A DNA stretch of 64,000 nucleotides from Rothia nasimurium (GTDB taxonomy: Bacteria; Actinomycetota; Actinomycetes; Actinomycetales; Micrococcaceae), in assembly GCF_928381705.1 (NCBI RefSeq), contig NZ_CAKMSR010000004.1, forward strand, positions 1 through 64,000, in the 5' to 3' direction. Shown piece by piece: positions 36,010 to 44,437 of the stretch. How positions within the stretch are numbered: position 1 is the stretch's first letter; the number at the start of each line of letters is the position of its first letter. The translations under genes and the position numbers were made by a program. Under the pieces are notes generated by a model. The model was not told the origin of the DNA, made no database searches, and saw only the letters and a list, made by a program, of their open reading frames with translations.

Positions 36010-37310
36010 TGACCGTCCAGCTCCCTAACGACATCATCCCCAACCAGACCGACCCGGCCAACACCGCCTCCAACGGCCCTACCGTGCTCGATGAGAGCAC
36101 TATCGGCACCTACACCAGCGAGCGCACCCTCACCCGCCCCCGCGCGTCCGCCCCGCAGGACTACGACCTGGTGATTCTGTCCTCCTTCGGCGGCCCCGAG
36201 GGACAGGACGACGTCATCCCCTTCCTGCGCAACGTCACCGCCGGCCGCGGCATCCCCGACGAACGCCTCGAAGAAGTCGCCACCCACTACCGGGCCAACG
36301 GCGGCGTCTCACCCATCAACGAGCAGAATCGCGCCCTACTGGCAGCCCTGCGCGAGGCTATGGCCGAAAAGGGCCCGGACATCGAGATCACCTGGGCTAA
36401 CCGCAACTGGGAGCCCTACGTCAACGACGTGGTCCAGCAGGCCTACGACGAGGGAAAACGCAAGATTCTTGTGCTGGCCACCAGCGCCTACCCCGGCTAC
36501 TCCTCCTGCCGCCAGTACCGCGAAGACTACGGAATCGCCCTCGAAAAGCTGGGCCTAGACGGCAAACTGCAGATCGACAAGGTCCGCCAGTTCTGGGACA
36601 CCCCCGGCTTCATCCAGCCCTTCATCGACGGCCTGGTTGAAGGGCTCACGGACGTCCGCGCCCAGCTCGCTGCCGCCCAGCAGGCTGCCGCGGGTAACGG
36701 AAAAATCCGCATCATGTTCTGCACCCACTCCGTACCCACCAGCGCCGCCAACGAGGCAGGCCCCCGCGGCGTCGACTACGAAGGCGGCTCCGCCTACGTC
36801 GAAAAGCACCTGGAAGCTGCCCGCGCCGTCCTCGCCGGTGTACAGGCCGTTGGCCCCGCCCTCCTCGATAATGTCGACTGGGAGCTGGTCTACCAGTCCC
36901 GCTCCGGCCCGCCCTCCATGCCCTGGCTCGAACCCGACGTCAATGACGCACTCGAAGCCCTTGAAGGGCAGGTCGATGGCATCGTGTTGGTCCCCCTCGG
37001 CTTCGTCTCAGACCACATGGAAGTCAAGTGGGACCTCGATACCGAAGCTCTCGACACCTGCAAGCGCCTAGGCTTTGCAGCCGTACGAACCCCCACCCCA
37101 GGTACCCACCCCGCCTACGTTGAGGGCCTGCGCCAGCTCATCGCCGAACGAGTCGCCTCTACCGCCCCAGCCCAGGACGCCGACGGCGTACAGGCAGCCC
37201 GCCAGTCCGTTTGCGGCGGAAACGGCTGGTTCGACGCCTGCAACCCCGACTGCTGCAAGTCCCAGCGCCCCGGCTCCGACAAGCCGGTGATTGCTGATTA
37301 CAAGGGGTAA
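36009..37310 (+). CDS. hemH: Coproporphyrin ferrochelatase HemH (CpfC)
   Basis: Inserts Fe2+ into coproporphyrin III, 433 residues. Motifs ILSSFGGPEGQDD, the HYRANGGVSPIN loop, the catalytic His in FCTHSVPTS and the Glu in SDHMEVKWDLD. The C-terminus has C-GGNGWFDA-C-NPD-CC, four cysteines consistent with the 2Fe-2S cluster seen in many actinobacterial ferrochelatases; spacing suggests it is intact. A ~50-residue N-terminal extension precedes the core. Start overlaps the hemQ stop by one base. Confidence 0.93.
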   Translation: MTVQLPNDIIPNQTDPANTASNGPTVLDESTIGTYTSERTLTRPRASAPQDYDLVILSSFGGPEGQDDVIPFLRNVTAGRGIPDERLEEVATHYRANGGVSPINEQNRALLAALREAMAEKGPDIEITWANRNWEPYVNDVVQQAYDEGKRKILVLATSAYPGYSSCRQYREDYGIALEKLGLDGKLQIDKVRQFWDTPGFIQPFIDGLVEGLTDVRAQLAAAQQAAAGNGKIRIMFCTHSVPTSAANEAGPRGVDYEGGSAYVEKHLEAARAVLAGVQAVGPALLDNVDWELVYQSRSGPPSMPWLEPDVNDALEALEGQVDGIVLVPLGFVSDHMEVKWDLDTEALDTCKRLGFAAVRTPTPGTHPAYVEGLRQLIAERVASTAPAQDADGVQAARQSVCGGNGWFDACNPDCCKSQRPGSDKPVIADYKG

Positions 37311-37342
37311 TTTGCTGGACGGGTAGGCTGCAGGGGCAAGTT

Positions 37343-37459
37343 GGTGCGGTGCGTAAGCGTGCGCCGCGCCGACAGCCGCTCTCGCTCCTCGCCTGGGGGC
37401 TCGTCGCGATTCACCGCCAGCCCCGATCCACGTCGGCTTTCGGCGCACGCTATCGCACC
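37343..37459 (-). repeat. Dispersed palindromic repeat, copy C1
   Basis: Arms GGTGCG (37343-37348)/CGCACC (37454-37459) and AGCGTGCGCCG (37356-37366)/CGGCGCACGCT (37441-37451). The tag GATTCACCGCCAGCCCC (37408-37424) matches copy A with one extra base. The core hairpin of copies A and B is missing. Flanking GGGCAAG (37334)/CTTGCCC (37512) extends the palindrome. It occupies, with C2, the 382-base gap between hemH and hemC. Confidence 0.75.
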
Positions 37460-37519
37460 TCCGGCACGTCTAGCTGGGCACAGGGGGGGCACAGGAATAT
37501 ATTTTCCTGAACTTGCCCT

Positions 37520-37631
37520 AGGGGCGAGGGGACGCGCTTGATGCCGACTGGCTGGGGCTGGCATGAATTGAGCGAGCGCCCTAGCGCGAGCTCAAGAAGG
37601 TTAGTCGGCAAAAGCGCGTCCCGAAGCCCCT
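37520..37631 (+). repeat. Dispersed palindromic repeat, copy C2
   Basis: Outer arms AGGGGC/GCCCCT (37520, 37626), GGGACGCGCTT (37529-37539)/AAGCGCGTCCC (37612-37622) and GCCGACT (37543)/AGTCGGC (37603). Tags CTGGCTGGGGCTGGCATGAA (from 37548) and AGAAGGTTAGTCGGC (37595-37609) match copy B at 20 of 22 and 14 of 15 bases over the aligned tags. Opposite in orientation to C1, giving a head-to-head pair in front of hemC. Confidence 0.8.
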
Positions 37632-37692
37632 GAACCCAAGCTCCTAACCTCGGGACTTAAACTCTGATAAAGATTGCACGAAAGGACGCTCA

Positions 37693-38700
37693 TTGGCAGC
37701 TCGAACATTTACCGTAGGTACGCGCGGGTCGGCTCTTGCGACCACCCAGACCGGCTGGGCTGTTCAGCGTATACGGGAGGCGACCGGCATTGAGCTAGAG
37801 ACCGTCACCGTCAAAACTGAGGGAGATGTGCTCACCGGCCCCCTGTCTCAGCTGGGTGGTACTGGTGTTTTTGCTGCGACCCTGCGCTCCCGTCTGCTTG
37901 ATGGGGGAGTGGATGTGGCCGTCCATTCCCTGAAAGATCTGCCCAGTGCGCCCTGCCCGGGGCTGACCGTTGCTGCTACCCCGGAGCGGGAGGACCCCCG
38001 CGATGCTCTGTGCGCCCGGGACGGTCTGACCCTCGATACCCTGCCTGCTGGCGCCCGTGTGGGCACGGGGTCGCCGCGTCGGGCCGCCCAGCTGCTGGCT
38101 ATCCGTCCTGACCTCACCATTGTTGATATCCGCGGTAATGTGGGTACCCGCCTGGCCCGTGTGGCTGGCAACGAGCACTACGGGGTGGGCGCCCACGGCC
38201 TGCACGGTGAGAAGAAGCTTGGCGCTATCACCGGTGACTGCGATGCGGTTGTGCTGGCTGCTGCCGGTCTGCACCGTCTGGGCCTCGCTGAGACCATTAC
38301 CGAGTATCTGGGGGTTGACAGGGTTGTGCCCGCTCCCGGCCAGGGGGCTCTCGCTATCGAAATTCGTACCGACGATGCCGGCGAGCAAACAGAGCTGGGG
38401 CAGGCTGTAGCTGCTGTCAACCATACCGAAACCCAGCTGGCTGTGACCGCTGAGCGCGCCCTGCTCCGCCGCCTTGAAGCGGGCTGCGCCGCCCCCATTG
38501 GGGCTTACGCCCTGGTGGACGCTGGCCAGCTCGTCCTTAACATCGCTGTAGCTAACCCCGATGGCACCGAGCTGCTGCGGCATACCGTGCAGACAGAGAC
38601 CCTGTCGGTAGAAGCCGCCGCCTTCCTCGGCACCCAGGCCGCCGATGACCTGCTGGGCAAGGGCGCTGCCGCCCTCGCCGGTCTTGAAGGCGGTGCTTAG
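37693..38700 (+). CDS. hemC: Porphobilinogen deaminase HemC
   Basis: Hydroxymethylbilane synthase, 335 residues, polymerising four porphobilinogens. Start is TTG 37693 (MAARTFTVGTRGS), with AAAGGAC at 37681 as Shine-Dalgarno. Catalytic Asp is in DVAVHSLKDLP, and the dipyrromethane-cofactor Cys is in RLEAGCAAPIG (~260). It starts the second heme block hemC-hemD-hemB-hemL, separated from hemH by the paired palindromes C1/C2; hemD begins four bases after the stop. Confidence 0.95.
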   Translation: MAARTFTVGTRGSALATTQTGWAVQRIREATGIELETVTVKTEGDVLTGPLSQLGGTGVFAATLRSRLLDGGVDVAVHSLKDLPSAPCPGLTVAATPEREDPRDALCARDGLTLDTLPAGARVGTGSPRRAAQLLAIRPDLTIVDIRGNVGTRLARVAGNEHYGVGAHGLHGEKKLGAITGDCDAVVLAAAGLHRLGLAETITEYLGVDRVVPAPGQGALAIEIRTDDAGEQTELGQAVAAVNHTETQLAVTAERALLRRLEAGCAAPIGAYALVDAGQLVLNIAVANPDGTELLRHTVQTETLSVEAAAFLGTQAADDLLGKGAAALAGLEGGA

Positions 38701-38704
38701 ATCT

Positions 38705-39526
38705 GTGACTTCCTATCTCATTACCCGCACCCCGGCTAAGGCCACTGCGCTGACCAGCGCTCTTTTGGAGCAGGACGCCGAAGCGCAGCTACTCTACGCC
38801 CCCATCCTTGACCCCGTGGGCACCGAACCAGAAGACTGGGAAGAAGTCGCTTTCGCCCTGATTCGCGGGGAATTCTCTTGGGTCACTTTCACCTCGGTTA
38901 ACGGGGTACTGGGCCTAGACGCCCTGGCACAGGGGCTGGGCCAAAGCCTGGTCGAGCTGTTAGGCGCTGCCCAGGTTGCAGCCGTCGGTCGGGCTACCGA
39001 GGCAGCCCTGGTTGAGCGGGGCCTGCTGGTCGACTTCGTGCCCGAAACCCAGTCAGCAGCCGGAATGGTCGATGAGTGGCTCATCGACGAAGAATGGGAC
39101 AACCCCATGGACGAAACCATCTTGGCCGTCCAGGGAACCACAGCTTCCCCGACCCTTGAAGAAGGGCTCACCGACTACGGCTACACCGTAGCCACCCTAC
39201 CGGTCTACGACATGCTGCCCTACCCAGCAGAGAACCCCCTGACCGAGCAGAACCCCGCTGACCTTGACGCTCCGTCAGGTTCCGCGCTCACCCTGGGCGA
39301 GGCTGTCACCGCGCTCGCTACCACCGACGTCCTGATTGCAACCTCGCCCCTGCTGTTGCAGACCCTAGCGGACGCCGCCGGCAGCACCCTGCCCCCCACC
39401 GTTGCCATCGGGGCCAGCACCGAAGCCGCAGCCCGCAACCTACCCGAGCAGCAGCGTCCTGCCACCATCACCGTGGCGGCAAGCCCCGCCGCCGCAGACC
39501 TGGCAGCAGCCGCCCTCGCCCTCTAA
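38705..39526 (+). CDS. hemD: Uroporphyrinogen-III synthase HemD
   Basis: Cyclises hydroxymethylbilane with D-ring inversion, 273 residues. The family is poorly conserved; recognisable are the N-terminal ITRTPAKATALTSAL, FTSVNGV, VAAVGRATEAAL and the GASTEAAARN region near the end. Start GTG 38705 (VTSYLITRTP) with GAAGGCGG overlapping the hemC end as Shine-Dalgarno. Position between hemC and hemB makes the assignment firm. An acidic insertion around residue 130 (DEWLIDEEWDN) is longer than in many homologues. Confidence 0.88.
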   Translation: MTSYLITRTPAKATALTSALLEQDAEAQLLYAPILDPVGTEPEDWEEVAFALIRGEFSWVTFTSVNGVLGLDALAQGLGQSLVELLGAAQVAAVGRATEAALVERGLLVDFVPETQSAAGMVDEWLIDEEWDNPMDETILAVQGTTASPTLEEGLTDYGYTVATLPVYDMLPYPAENPLTEQNPADLDAPSGSALTLGEAVTALATTDVLIATSPLLLQTLADAAGSTLPPTVAIGASTEAAARNLPEQQRPATITVAASPAAADLAAAALAL

Positions 39527-39558
39527 GCTAAAAAGACACCTACCTGTCAAGGAAGACC

Positions 39559-40566
39559 ATGTTTGAACCCTCAGCCCTCCCGGTGCGTCCCCGCCGCCTG
39601 CGCACCACCGGCCCCATGCGGGCCCTGACCGCCGAAACCGCCCTAACCCCGGCTAACCTGGTGCAGGTGCTCTTCGTGCGCGACGGAATTGAGGAGCCCG
39701 TTGCCATCGAATCCATGCCCGGCCAGTATCAGCACACCCTGGAGACCGTTATCGACGAGGTACAAAAAGCCGTGGACGCCGGCGTGCGCTGCATTGACCT
39801 CTTCGGCGTGCCCCGCGATGAAGATAAGGACGCAGCCGGTTCAGCAGCCTGGGCCGAAGACGGTATTCTCAACCGGGCTATCCGCGCTGTGCGCCAGCAC
39901 TTCGGCGACTCGGTGGTCGTCATGGCAGATACCTGCCTCGACGAATTCACCGACCACGGCCACTGCGGCCCCCTGATCGAAGATGCCTTCGGTAACACCG
40001 TCGTTGATAATGACGCCGCCGTGGAGTCCTACTGCAAGATGGCGGTTTCCCAGGCGCGCGCCGGTGCCCACACCGTCAGCCCCTCCGGCATGATGGACGG
40101 CCAAATCGCCGCCATGCGCACCGCCCTCGACGAAGCCGGCTTCACCGACGTTTCTATCTTGGCCTACTCCGCCAAATACGCTTCGGCCTTCTTCGGCCCC
40201 TTCCGCGATGCGGTGGGCTCCACCTTCACCGGCGACCGCAAAACCTACCAGCAGGACCCCGCCAACCGCCGGGAATCCCTCTACGAAGTCCAGCTCGATA
40301 TCGAGCAGGGCGCCGATATGGTCATGGTCAAGCCCGCTACCGCCTACCTGGACATCGTGCGCGAAGTCGCCGACTTCTCACCCGTCCCCGTTGCTGCCTA
40401 CCATGTCTCCGGCGAATACGCCATGATTGAAGCCGCTGCCGCCGCCGGCTGGATCGACCGCAAGGCCGTAGCCCTCGAAGCCCTCATGGGCATCCGCCGA
40501 GCAGGCGCCTCCATCATCCTGACCTACTACGCCACCGAAGCCGCCACCTGGCTCAACGAAAGGTAA
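39559..40566 (+). CDS. hemB: Delta-aminolevulinic acid dehydratase HemB
   Basis: Porphobilinogen synthase, 335 residues, condensing two ALA. Schiff-base lysines are in [15 protein letters not shown] and [15 protein letters not shown]. The [17 protein letters not shown] region carries cysteines of the metal site, suggesting a zinc-type enzyme. ATG 39559 follows AAGGAAG. hemL begins five bases after its stop. Confidence 0.95.
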   Translation: MFEPSALPVRPRRLRTTGPMRALTAETALTPANLVQVLFVRDGIEEPVAIESMPGQYQHTLETVIDEVQKAVDAGVRCIDLFGVPRDEDKDAAGSAAWAEDGILNRAIRAVRQHFGDSVVVMADTCLDEFTDHGHCGPLIEDAFGNTVVDNDAAVESYCKMAVSQARAGAHTVSPSGMMDGQIAAMRTALDEAGFTDVSILAYSAKYASAFFGPFRDAVGSTFTGDRKTYQQDPANRRESLYEVQLDIEQGADMVMVKPATAYLDIVREVADFSPVPVAAYHVSGEYAMIEAAAAAGWIDRKAVALEALMGIRRAGASIILTYYATEAATWLNER

Positions 40567-40571
40567 ACCCC

Positions 40572-41897
40572 TTGACCGTCTCAGAAGACCTCTTTGCTCG
40601 CTCCGCCCGCGTCATTCCCGGCGGCGTCAACTCACCCGTACGCGCCTTCAACTCAGTTGGCGGCACCCCCGCCTTCATGGTAGAAGCCTCCGGCCCCTAC
40701 CTGACCGACGCGGACGGCCACAACTACGTGGACCTGGTCTGCTCCTGGGGCCCGGCCCTGCTTGGCCACAAGCATACCGGCGTGATTGAAGCCGTCCACG
40801 CGGCTGTAGAGCACGGCCTCTCCTTCGGCGCTTCAACCGCCGCCGAAACCGAACTGGCTGAACTGGTGGTTGACCGTATCAACGCTGTAGCCCCCGGCAC
40901 CATCGACCAGATTCGTATGGTCTCCACCGGTACCGAAGCGACTATGACCGCCATCCGCCTAGCCCGCGGCTACACCGGCCGCGACAAGATTATTAAGTTC
41001 GCAGGCTGCTACCACGGCCACGTCGATGCCCTGCTCTCAGAAGCCGGATCCGGCGTTGCAACCCTGGCCCTGCCCGGCTCGGCAGGCGTCACAGCCGCCA
41101 CCGCCGCAGAAACCATCGTTCTGCCCTACAACGATGAGGACGCCGTCCGCGCAGCTTTTGCCGCCAACCCCGGCGACATTGCCGCCATCATTACCGAAGC
41201 TGCCCCCTGCAATATGGGTGTAGTGACCCCGGCTGAGGGCTTCAACGCCTTCCTACGTGAAATTACCCGCGAACAGGGCGCCCTCATGATTTTCGACGAG
41301 GTGCTCACCGGCTTCCGCGTCTCATCCGCAGGCTACTGGGGCTACTCAGCTCCCGCTGAAGGTAACTGGGCCCCCGATATCTTTACCTTCGGCAAGGTCA
41401 TCGGCGGCGGCATGCCCATGGCAGCCCTGGGCGGTAAGCGCGAAATTATGGAATATCTGGCCCCGCTGGGCCCCGTCTACCAGGCAGGTACCCTCTCGGG
41501 TAACCCCATCGCCATGGCTGCTGGTCTTGCAACCCTCAAGGCCGCTGACGCTGCTGTCTATGAGACTATCGATACCCGCTCAGCCCAGCTCCAGGCTGCC
41601 CTGGTTGAAGCCTTCAACGCTGCCGGGGTCAACCACTCCATCCAGACCGCAGGTAACCTCTTCTCTGTTGCCTTCGGTACTGATGAGAAGGGCGTACACA
41701 ACTACGACGACATCAAGGCGTCAGAAACCTACCGCTACAATGCCTTCTTCCACTCCATGCTGAACTCCGGCATCTACCTGCCCCCCAGCGCCTTCGAAGC
41801 TTGGTTCCTTTCAGCAGCGCACGATGACGCCGCCATGGACCGCATCATCGCGGCCCTGCCTGACGCCGCCCGAGCAGCGGCAGAGGCGACAGCCTAG
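40572..41897 (+). CDS. hemL: Glutamate-1-semialdehyde 2,1-aminomutase HemL
   Basis: PLP enzyme giving 5-aminolevulinate in the C5 pathway, 441 residues. Motifs [13 protein letters not shown] at the N-terminus, the [16 protein letters not shown] cofactor segment, [12 protein letters not shown] (Asp of the pyridine N) and the PLP lysine in [11 protein letters not shown]. Start is TTG 40572 with AAAGG ~9 bases upstream, following hemB by five bases. Last gene of the heme cluster; repeat copy B lies behind it. Confidence 0.95.
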   Translation: MTVSEDLFARSARVIPGGVNSPVRAFNSVGGTPAFMVEASGPYLTDADGHNYVDLVCSWGPALLGHKHTGVIEAVHAAVEHGLSFGASTAAETELAELVVDRINAVAPGTIDQIRMVSTGTEATMTAIRLARGYTGRDKIIKFAGCYHGHVDALLSEAGSGVATLALPGSAGVTAATAAETIVLPYNDEDAVRAAFAANPGDIAAIITEAAPCNMGVVTPAEGFNAFLREITREQGALMIFDEVLTGFRVSSAGYWGYSAPAEGNWAPDIFTFGKVIGGGMPMAALGGKREIMEYLAPLGPVYQAGTLSGNPIAMAAGLATLKAADAAVYETIDTRSAQLQAALVEAFNAAGVNHSIQTAGNLFSVAFGTDEKGVHNYDDIKASETYRYNAFFHSMLNSGIYLPPSAFEAWFLSAAHDDAAMDRIIAALPDAARAAAEATA

Positions 41898-41917
41898 GCT
41901 CATACCTTCTACGGGGG

Positions 41918-42084
41918 GCGGCGCACTGGCCGGTAGCCAACTGGCTGGGTCTGGCATGAATCGCTAGTGATGAGCACCGAGATTCCGAGCGCGCGAGGAA
42001 ACAAATCTCGGTGCGAATCTGGCGAGCTTGGGAGCCAGTTAGCGAGCCAGCGAGAAGGTTAGTTGGCGAAGGTCAGTGCGCCGC
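41918..42084 (+). repeat. Dispersed long palindromic repeat, copy B
   Basis: A 167-base nested palindrome between convergent hemL and thrE. Outer arms GCGGCGCACTG (41918-41928)/CAGTGCGCCGC (42074-42084), then GCCAACT (41936)/AGTTGGC (42061), then the core hairpin GCACCGAGATT (41974-41984)/AATCTCGGTGC (42004-42014). The central ~115 bases are the inverted equivalent of copy A. The end tags match copy C2. Confidence 0.85.
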
Positions 42085-42129
42085 GCCCATAGTTGTGCCT
42101 GCTTCACCTACTTCTGCGTGTAAGTTTCC

Positions 42130-43473
42130 TTATCTCATGTGCCCCTGCGGCAGGGTGGCCAGGTTCTGGGTGTCGCGGTCGTAGAGCCAGTTCTTGTCCA
42201 TGAGCAGGCGGGACAGGGCCAGACCCATTCCTAGAGCAGCGAAGATGAGCAGGACCTGCACGAAGCTGGCTAGGGCCTCATTGACATCGCCGTTAGAGAA
42301 GTGGGCCATGGACATGTAAAACATGACACCGGGAACCATAGTGACGGTAGCCGGCACCGCCAGGGAGATGCGGGAAACCCTGCGGGCATGGAAGGGAGCA
42401 ATGATTTCTGAGAGTACCCCGGCGGTAAATACGGCCAGAGCGATGGCGAGGTGGGGCGCCCACCCGGCCTCTACCAGCCAGATACGACCCGGGTTTACGA
42501 TTGCGGCGATTGCCCCTGCCCAGGTGCAGGAGAGGGGAGTGGCTGAGAAAAGCATGGCGAAGCCGAAGGCTGCGGTGAAGGAGGCCAGCATCTGAAGGAT
42601 CAGGAGCAGCCAGAAGCCCAGGTGCGGGGCTGGGGCCTGCTCTAGGGGCAAGCTAAAGACCAGGGAGATGAGCCAGACCGAGAAGGACGCACTACCCAGG
42701 AGCAGGGCAACATAGGTGAGGCGGGAGATACCGGAGGAAAAATCCATGCGGGCTATTTCTAGCATGCCGGTGACCAGGGGGAAACCCGGCACCAGGTAGA
42801 GAATCGAGGATATAAAGCCCACCAGGTGGTTATCCGCGATGAGACCGGGGGCGATGAGCGCCGACATGACTCCCACATAGATACCGGCTGAGAGCAGGCC
42901 ACAGAGCATCCAGACCGCCATATGGTTGAGACCCCGGTGGGCGAGGGTGGAGCGTAGGAGCTGGCCGGCGAAGGCCGCGATGAGAACGACTGAGCATTCA
43001 ATGACCCCGCCCCGGTTGAGGAAGGCGAAGGCTGCACAGGCTAGGGCTGCAGCGAGAGCTAGGAGCCAGGGGGTGTAGAGAGGTTTTTCTTTCTCAATGC
43101 GGGTGAGCGTTGCGTCAGCTAGAGCTAGGTCGATGCGTTCGGGCAGGGACGAGACGAAGTCGCTGAGCAGGTCGATTTTGTAGGCGGAGATTCCCTTGAC
43201 GCGGGTTTCTGCAATTTCGGTGCGGAAGTTGCCGCCAGAGTAGGCGGTGGTGGAGAGTTCGGTGAAGTGGACCTGGGCGTGGTGTTCTTCAAGTCCTACG
43301 GCTTTGGCCAGGCGGGACATGGAGGTTTTGACGCGGTAGGCGCTGGCTCCAGATTTCATGAGGAGCAGGCCTAGCTTGAGGACGACCGCTGATTGGGCTA
43401 CCAGTTCTTTGTGCTGGTTGCGGGTGGAGCCGAGGTAGATGCTGTTGGTGGGCGCGGGCTCGTTCACGGTCAT
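42130..43473 (-). CDS. thrE: Threonine/serine exporter family protein (ThrE-like)
   Basis: A 447-residue integral membrane protein with an N-terminal cytoplasmic domain (KLGLLLMKSGASAYRVKTSM, residues ~32-51) typical of the ThrE family and about ten transmembrane helices in two halves. Corynebacterium ThrE exports threonine and serine driven by proton motive force; the same role is inferred here. ATG 43473 has CAAGG directly upstream. It is monocistronic as seen, with repeat copy B behind it. Confidence 0.85.
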   Translation of the reverse strand: MTVNEPAPTNSIYLGSTRNQHKELVAQSAVVLKLGLLLMKSGASAYRVKTSMSRLAKAVGLEEHHAQVHFTELSTTAYSGGNFRTEIAETRVKGISAYKIDLLSDFVSSLPERIDLALADATLTRIEKEKPLYTPWLLALAAALACAAFAFLNRGGVIECSVVLIAAFAGQLLRSTLAHRGLNHMAVWMLCGLLSAGIYVGVMSALIAPGLIADNHLVGFISSILYLVPGFPLVTGMLEIARMDFSSGISRLTYVALLLGSASFSVWLISLVFSLPLEQAPAPHLGFWLLLILQMLASFTAAFGFAMLFSATPLSCTWAGAIAAIVNPGRIWLVEAGWAPHLAIALAVFTAGVLSEIIAPFHARRVSRISLAVPATVTMVPGVMFYMSMAHFSNGDVNEALASFVQVLLIFAALGMGLALSRLLMDKNWLYDRDTQNLATLPQGHMR

Positions 43474-43530
43474 CCTTGCGGTTGTGGTGTATCTGCTTCT
43501 TTAAATCTAGTAGGGGGAGGGCAGAAAAGG

Positions 43531-43581
43531 ACGCCGGTGGGCAGGTGACGGTGCTCAAGGCACCTACCTGCCTACCGGCGT
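43531..43581 (-). terminator. Terminator downstream of the exonuclease gene
   Basis: ACGCCGGTGGGCAGGT (43531-43546) pairs with ACCTGCCTACCGGCGT (43566-43581) with one wobble, around an inner GGTGC/GCACC stem. The flank carries AAGGACGC. Confidence 0.8.
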
Positions 43582-43610
43582 TCTGACGGAGCCTTCACGC
43601 TACCTGAACC

Positions 43611-44297
43611 TTAGTCGGTGCGCACCGGCCAGGCGCCGCTGACGTCCGCCTGCTTGCCAATGCGGTTGAAGTAGTCTTGCAGCTCGGCTGCCTGCTCGGC
43701 CGCCCAGGTAATCTGCTGCTCGTGCAGGGCTGTAGCAGGCTGTTCGATCTCTTCGTATTCAAAGCTCATAGCCGTCAGCAGGCGCTCAGCTGCCAGGGCG
43801 TCGTCCTTCGAGGTGTGGGCGTTTTCCAGCTCCACGCTGTATTCGCTGGCCAGCACTTCCAGGGTGCGCTTGCCCTTCTTGAACTTGTGCACGTGCTTAT
43901 TGATAACCAGGGGGTCAAGCACGGGGTAGCAGGTCAGCGGCGGGTATCCGTAGCGAGCCAGCTCAAAATGCAGCACCGAGAAATCGTAGGCAGCGTTGAA
44001 GGCGATGACGGGAACACCGTCGGCAAAGAGACCGCCCAGAGCCATAGCCACCTCGTAGGCAACCTGCTGGGCAGGCTTGCCGTGCTCGCGGGCGTACTCG
44101 GTGGTGATGCCGTGAATAGCGGACGCCTGCTCAGGAATCTCAACCCCGGGGTCAGCTAGCCATTCCCCGGCGCGCAACACCTCGCCGTCCGGAGAAACCA
44201 AGACCAAAGAAGCCGTGACGATACGGGCAGTCTTAGGGTCGATACCGGTTGTCTCAAGATCGAAAGTGGCGCGGGGAAGCTCGGTCCATGAAGTCAT
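43611..44297 (-). CDS. DnaQ-like 3'-5' exonuclease
   Basis: A 228-residue DEDDh exonuclease. ExoI is FDLETTGIDP (Asp, Glu), ExoII lies in IAFNAAYDFSVL, and ExoIII is HTSKDDALAAERLL (His, Asp). It resembles stand-alone DNA polymerase III epsilon-like proteins of actinobacteria rather than the replicative subunit with a polymerase-binding tail. A role in repair or nucleic-acid trimming is inferred; it is divergent from adnAB. ATG 44297 follows TACTAT by seven bases, so it is probably leaderless. Confidence 0.85.
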   Translation of the reverse strand: MTSWTELPRATFDLETTGIDPKTARIVTASLVLVSPDGEVLRAGEWLADPGVEIPEQASAIHGITTEYAREHGKPAQQVAYEVAMALGGLFADGVPVIAFNAAYDFSVLHFELARYGYPPLTCYPVLDPLVINKHVHKFKKGKRTLEVLASEYSVELENAHTSKDDALAAERLLTAMSFEYEEIEQPATALHEQQITWAAEQAAELQDYFNRIGKQADVSGAWPVRTD

Positions 44298-44437
44298 ACC
44301 TTCGATAGTAGCGACAGAACCTGCACTACAAAAATATTTGAGGCAGGTGGCGCCCAGGCTCTTAAAATGTCAGCCACCTATGATGAACTTGGAATACAGT
44401 GAGAACCTCGACCACGACAAAAGATGGGGAGTGCACG

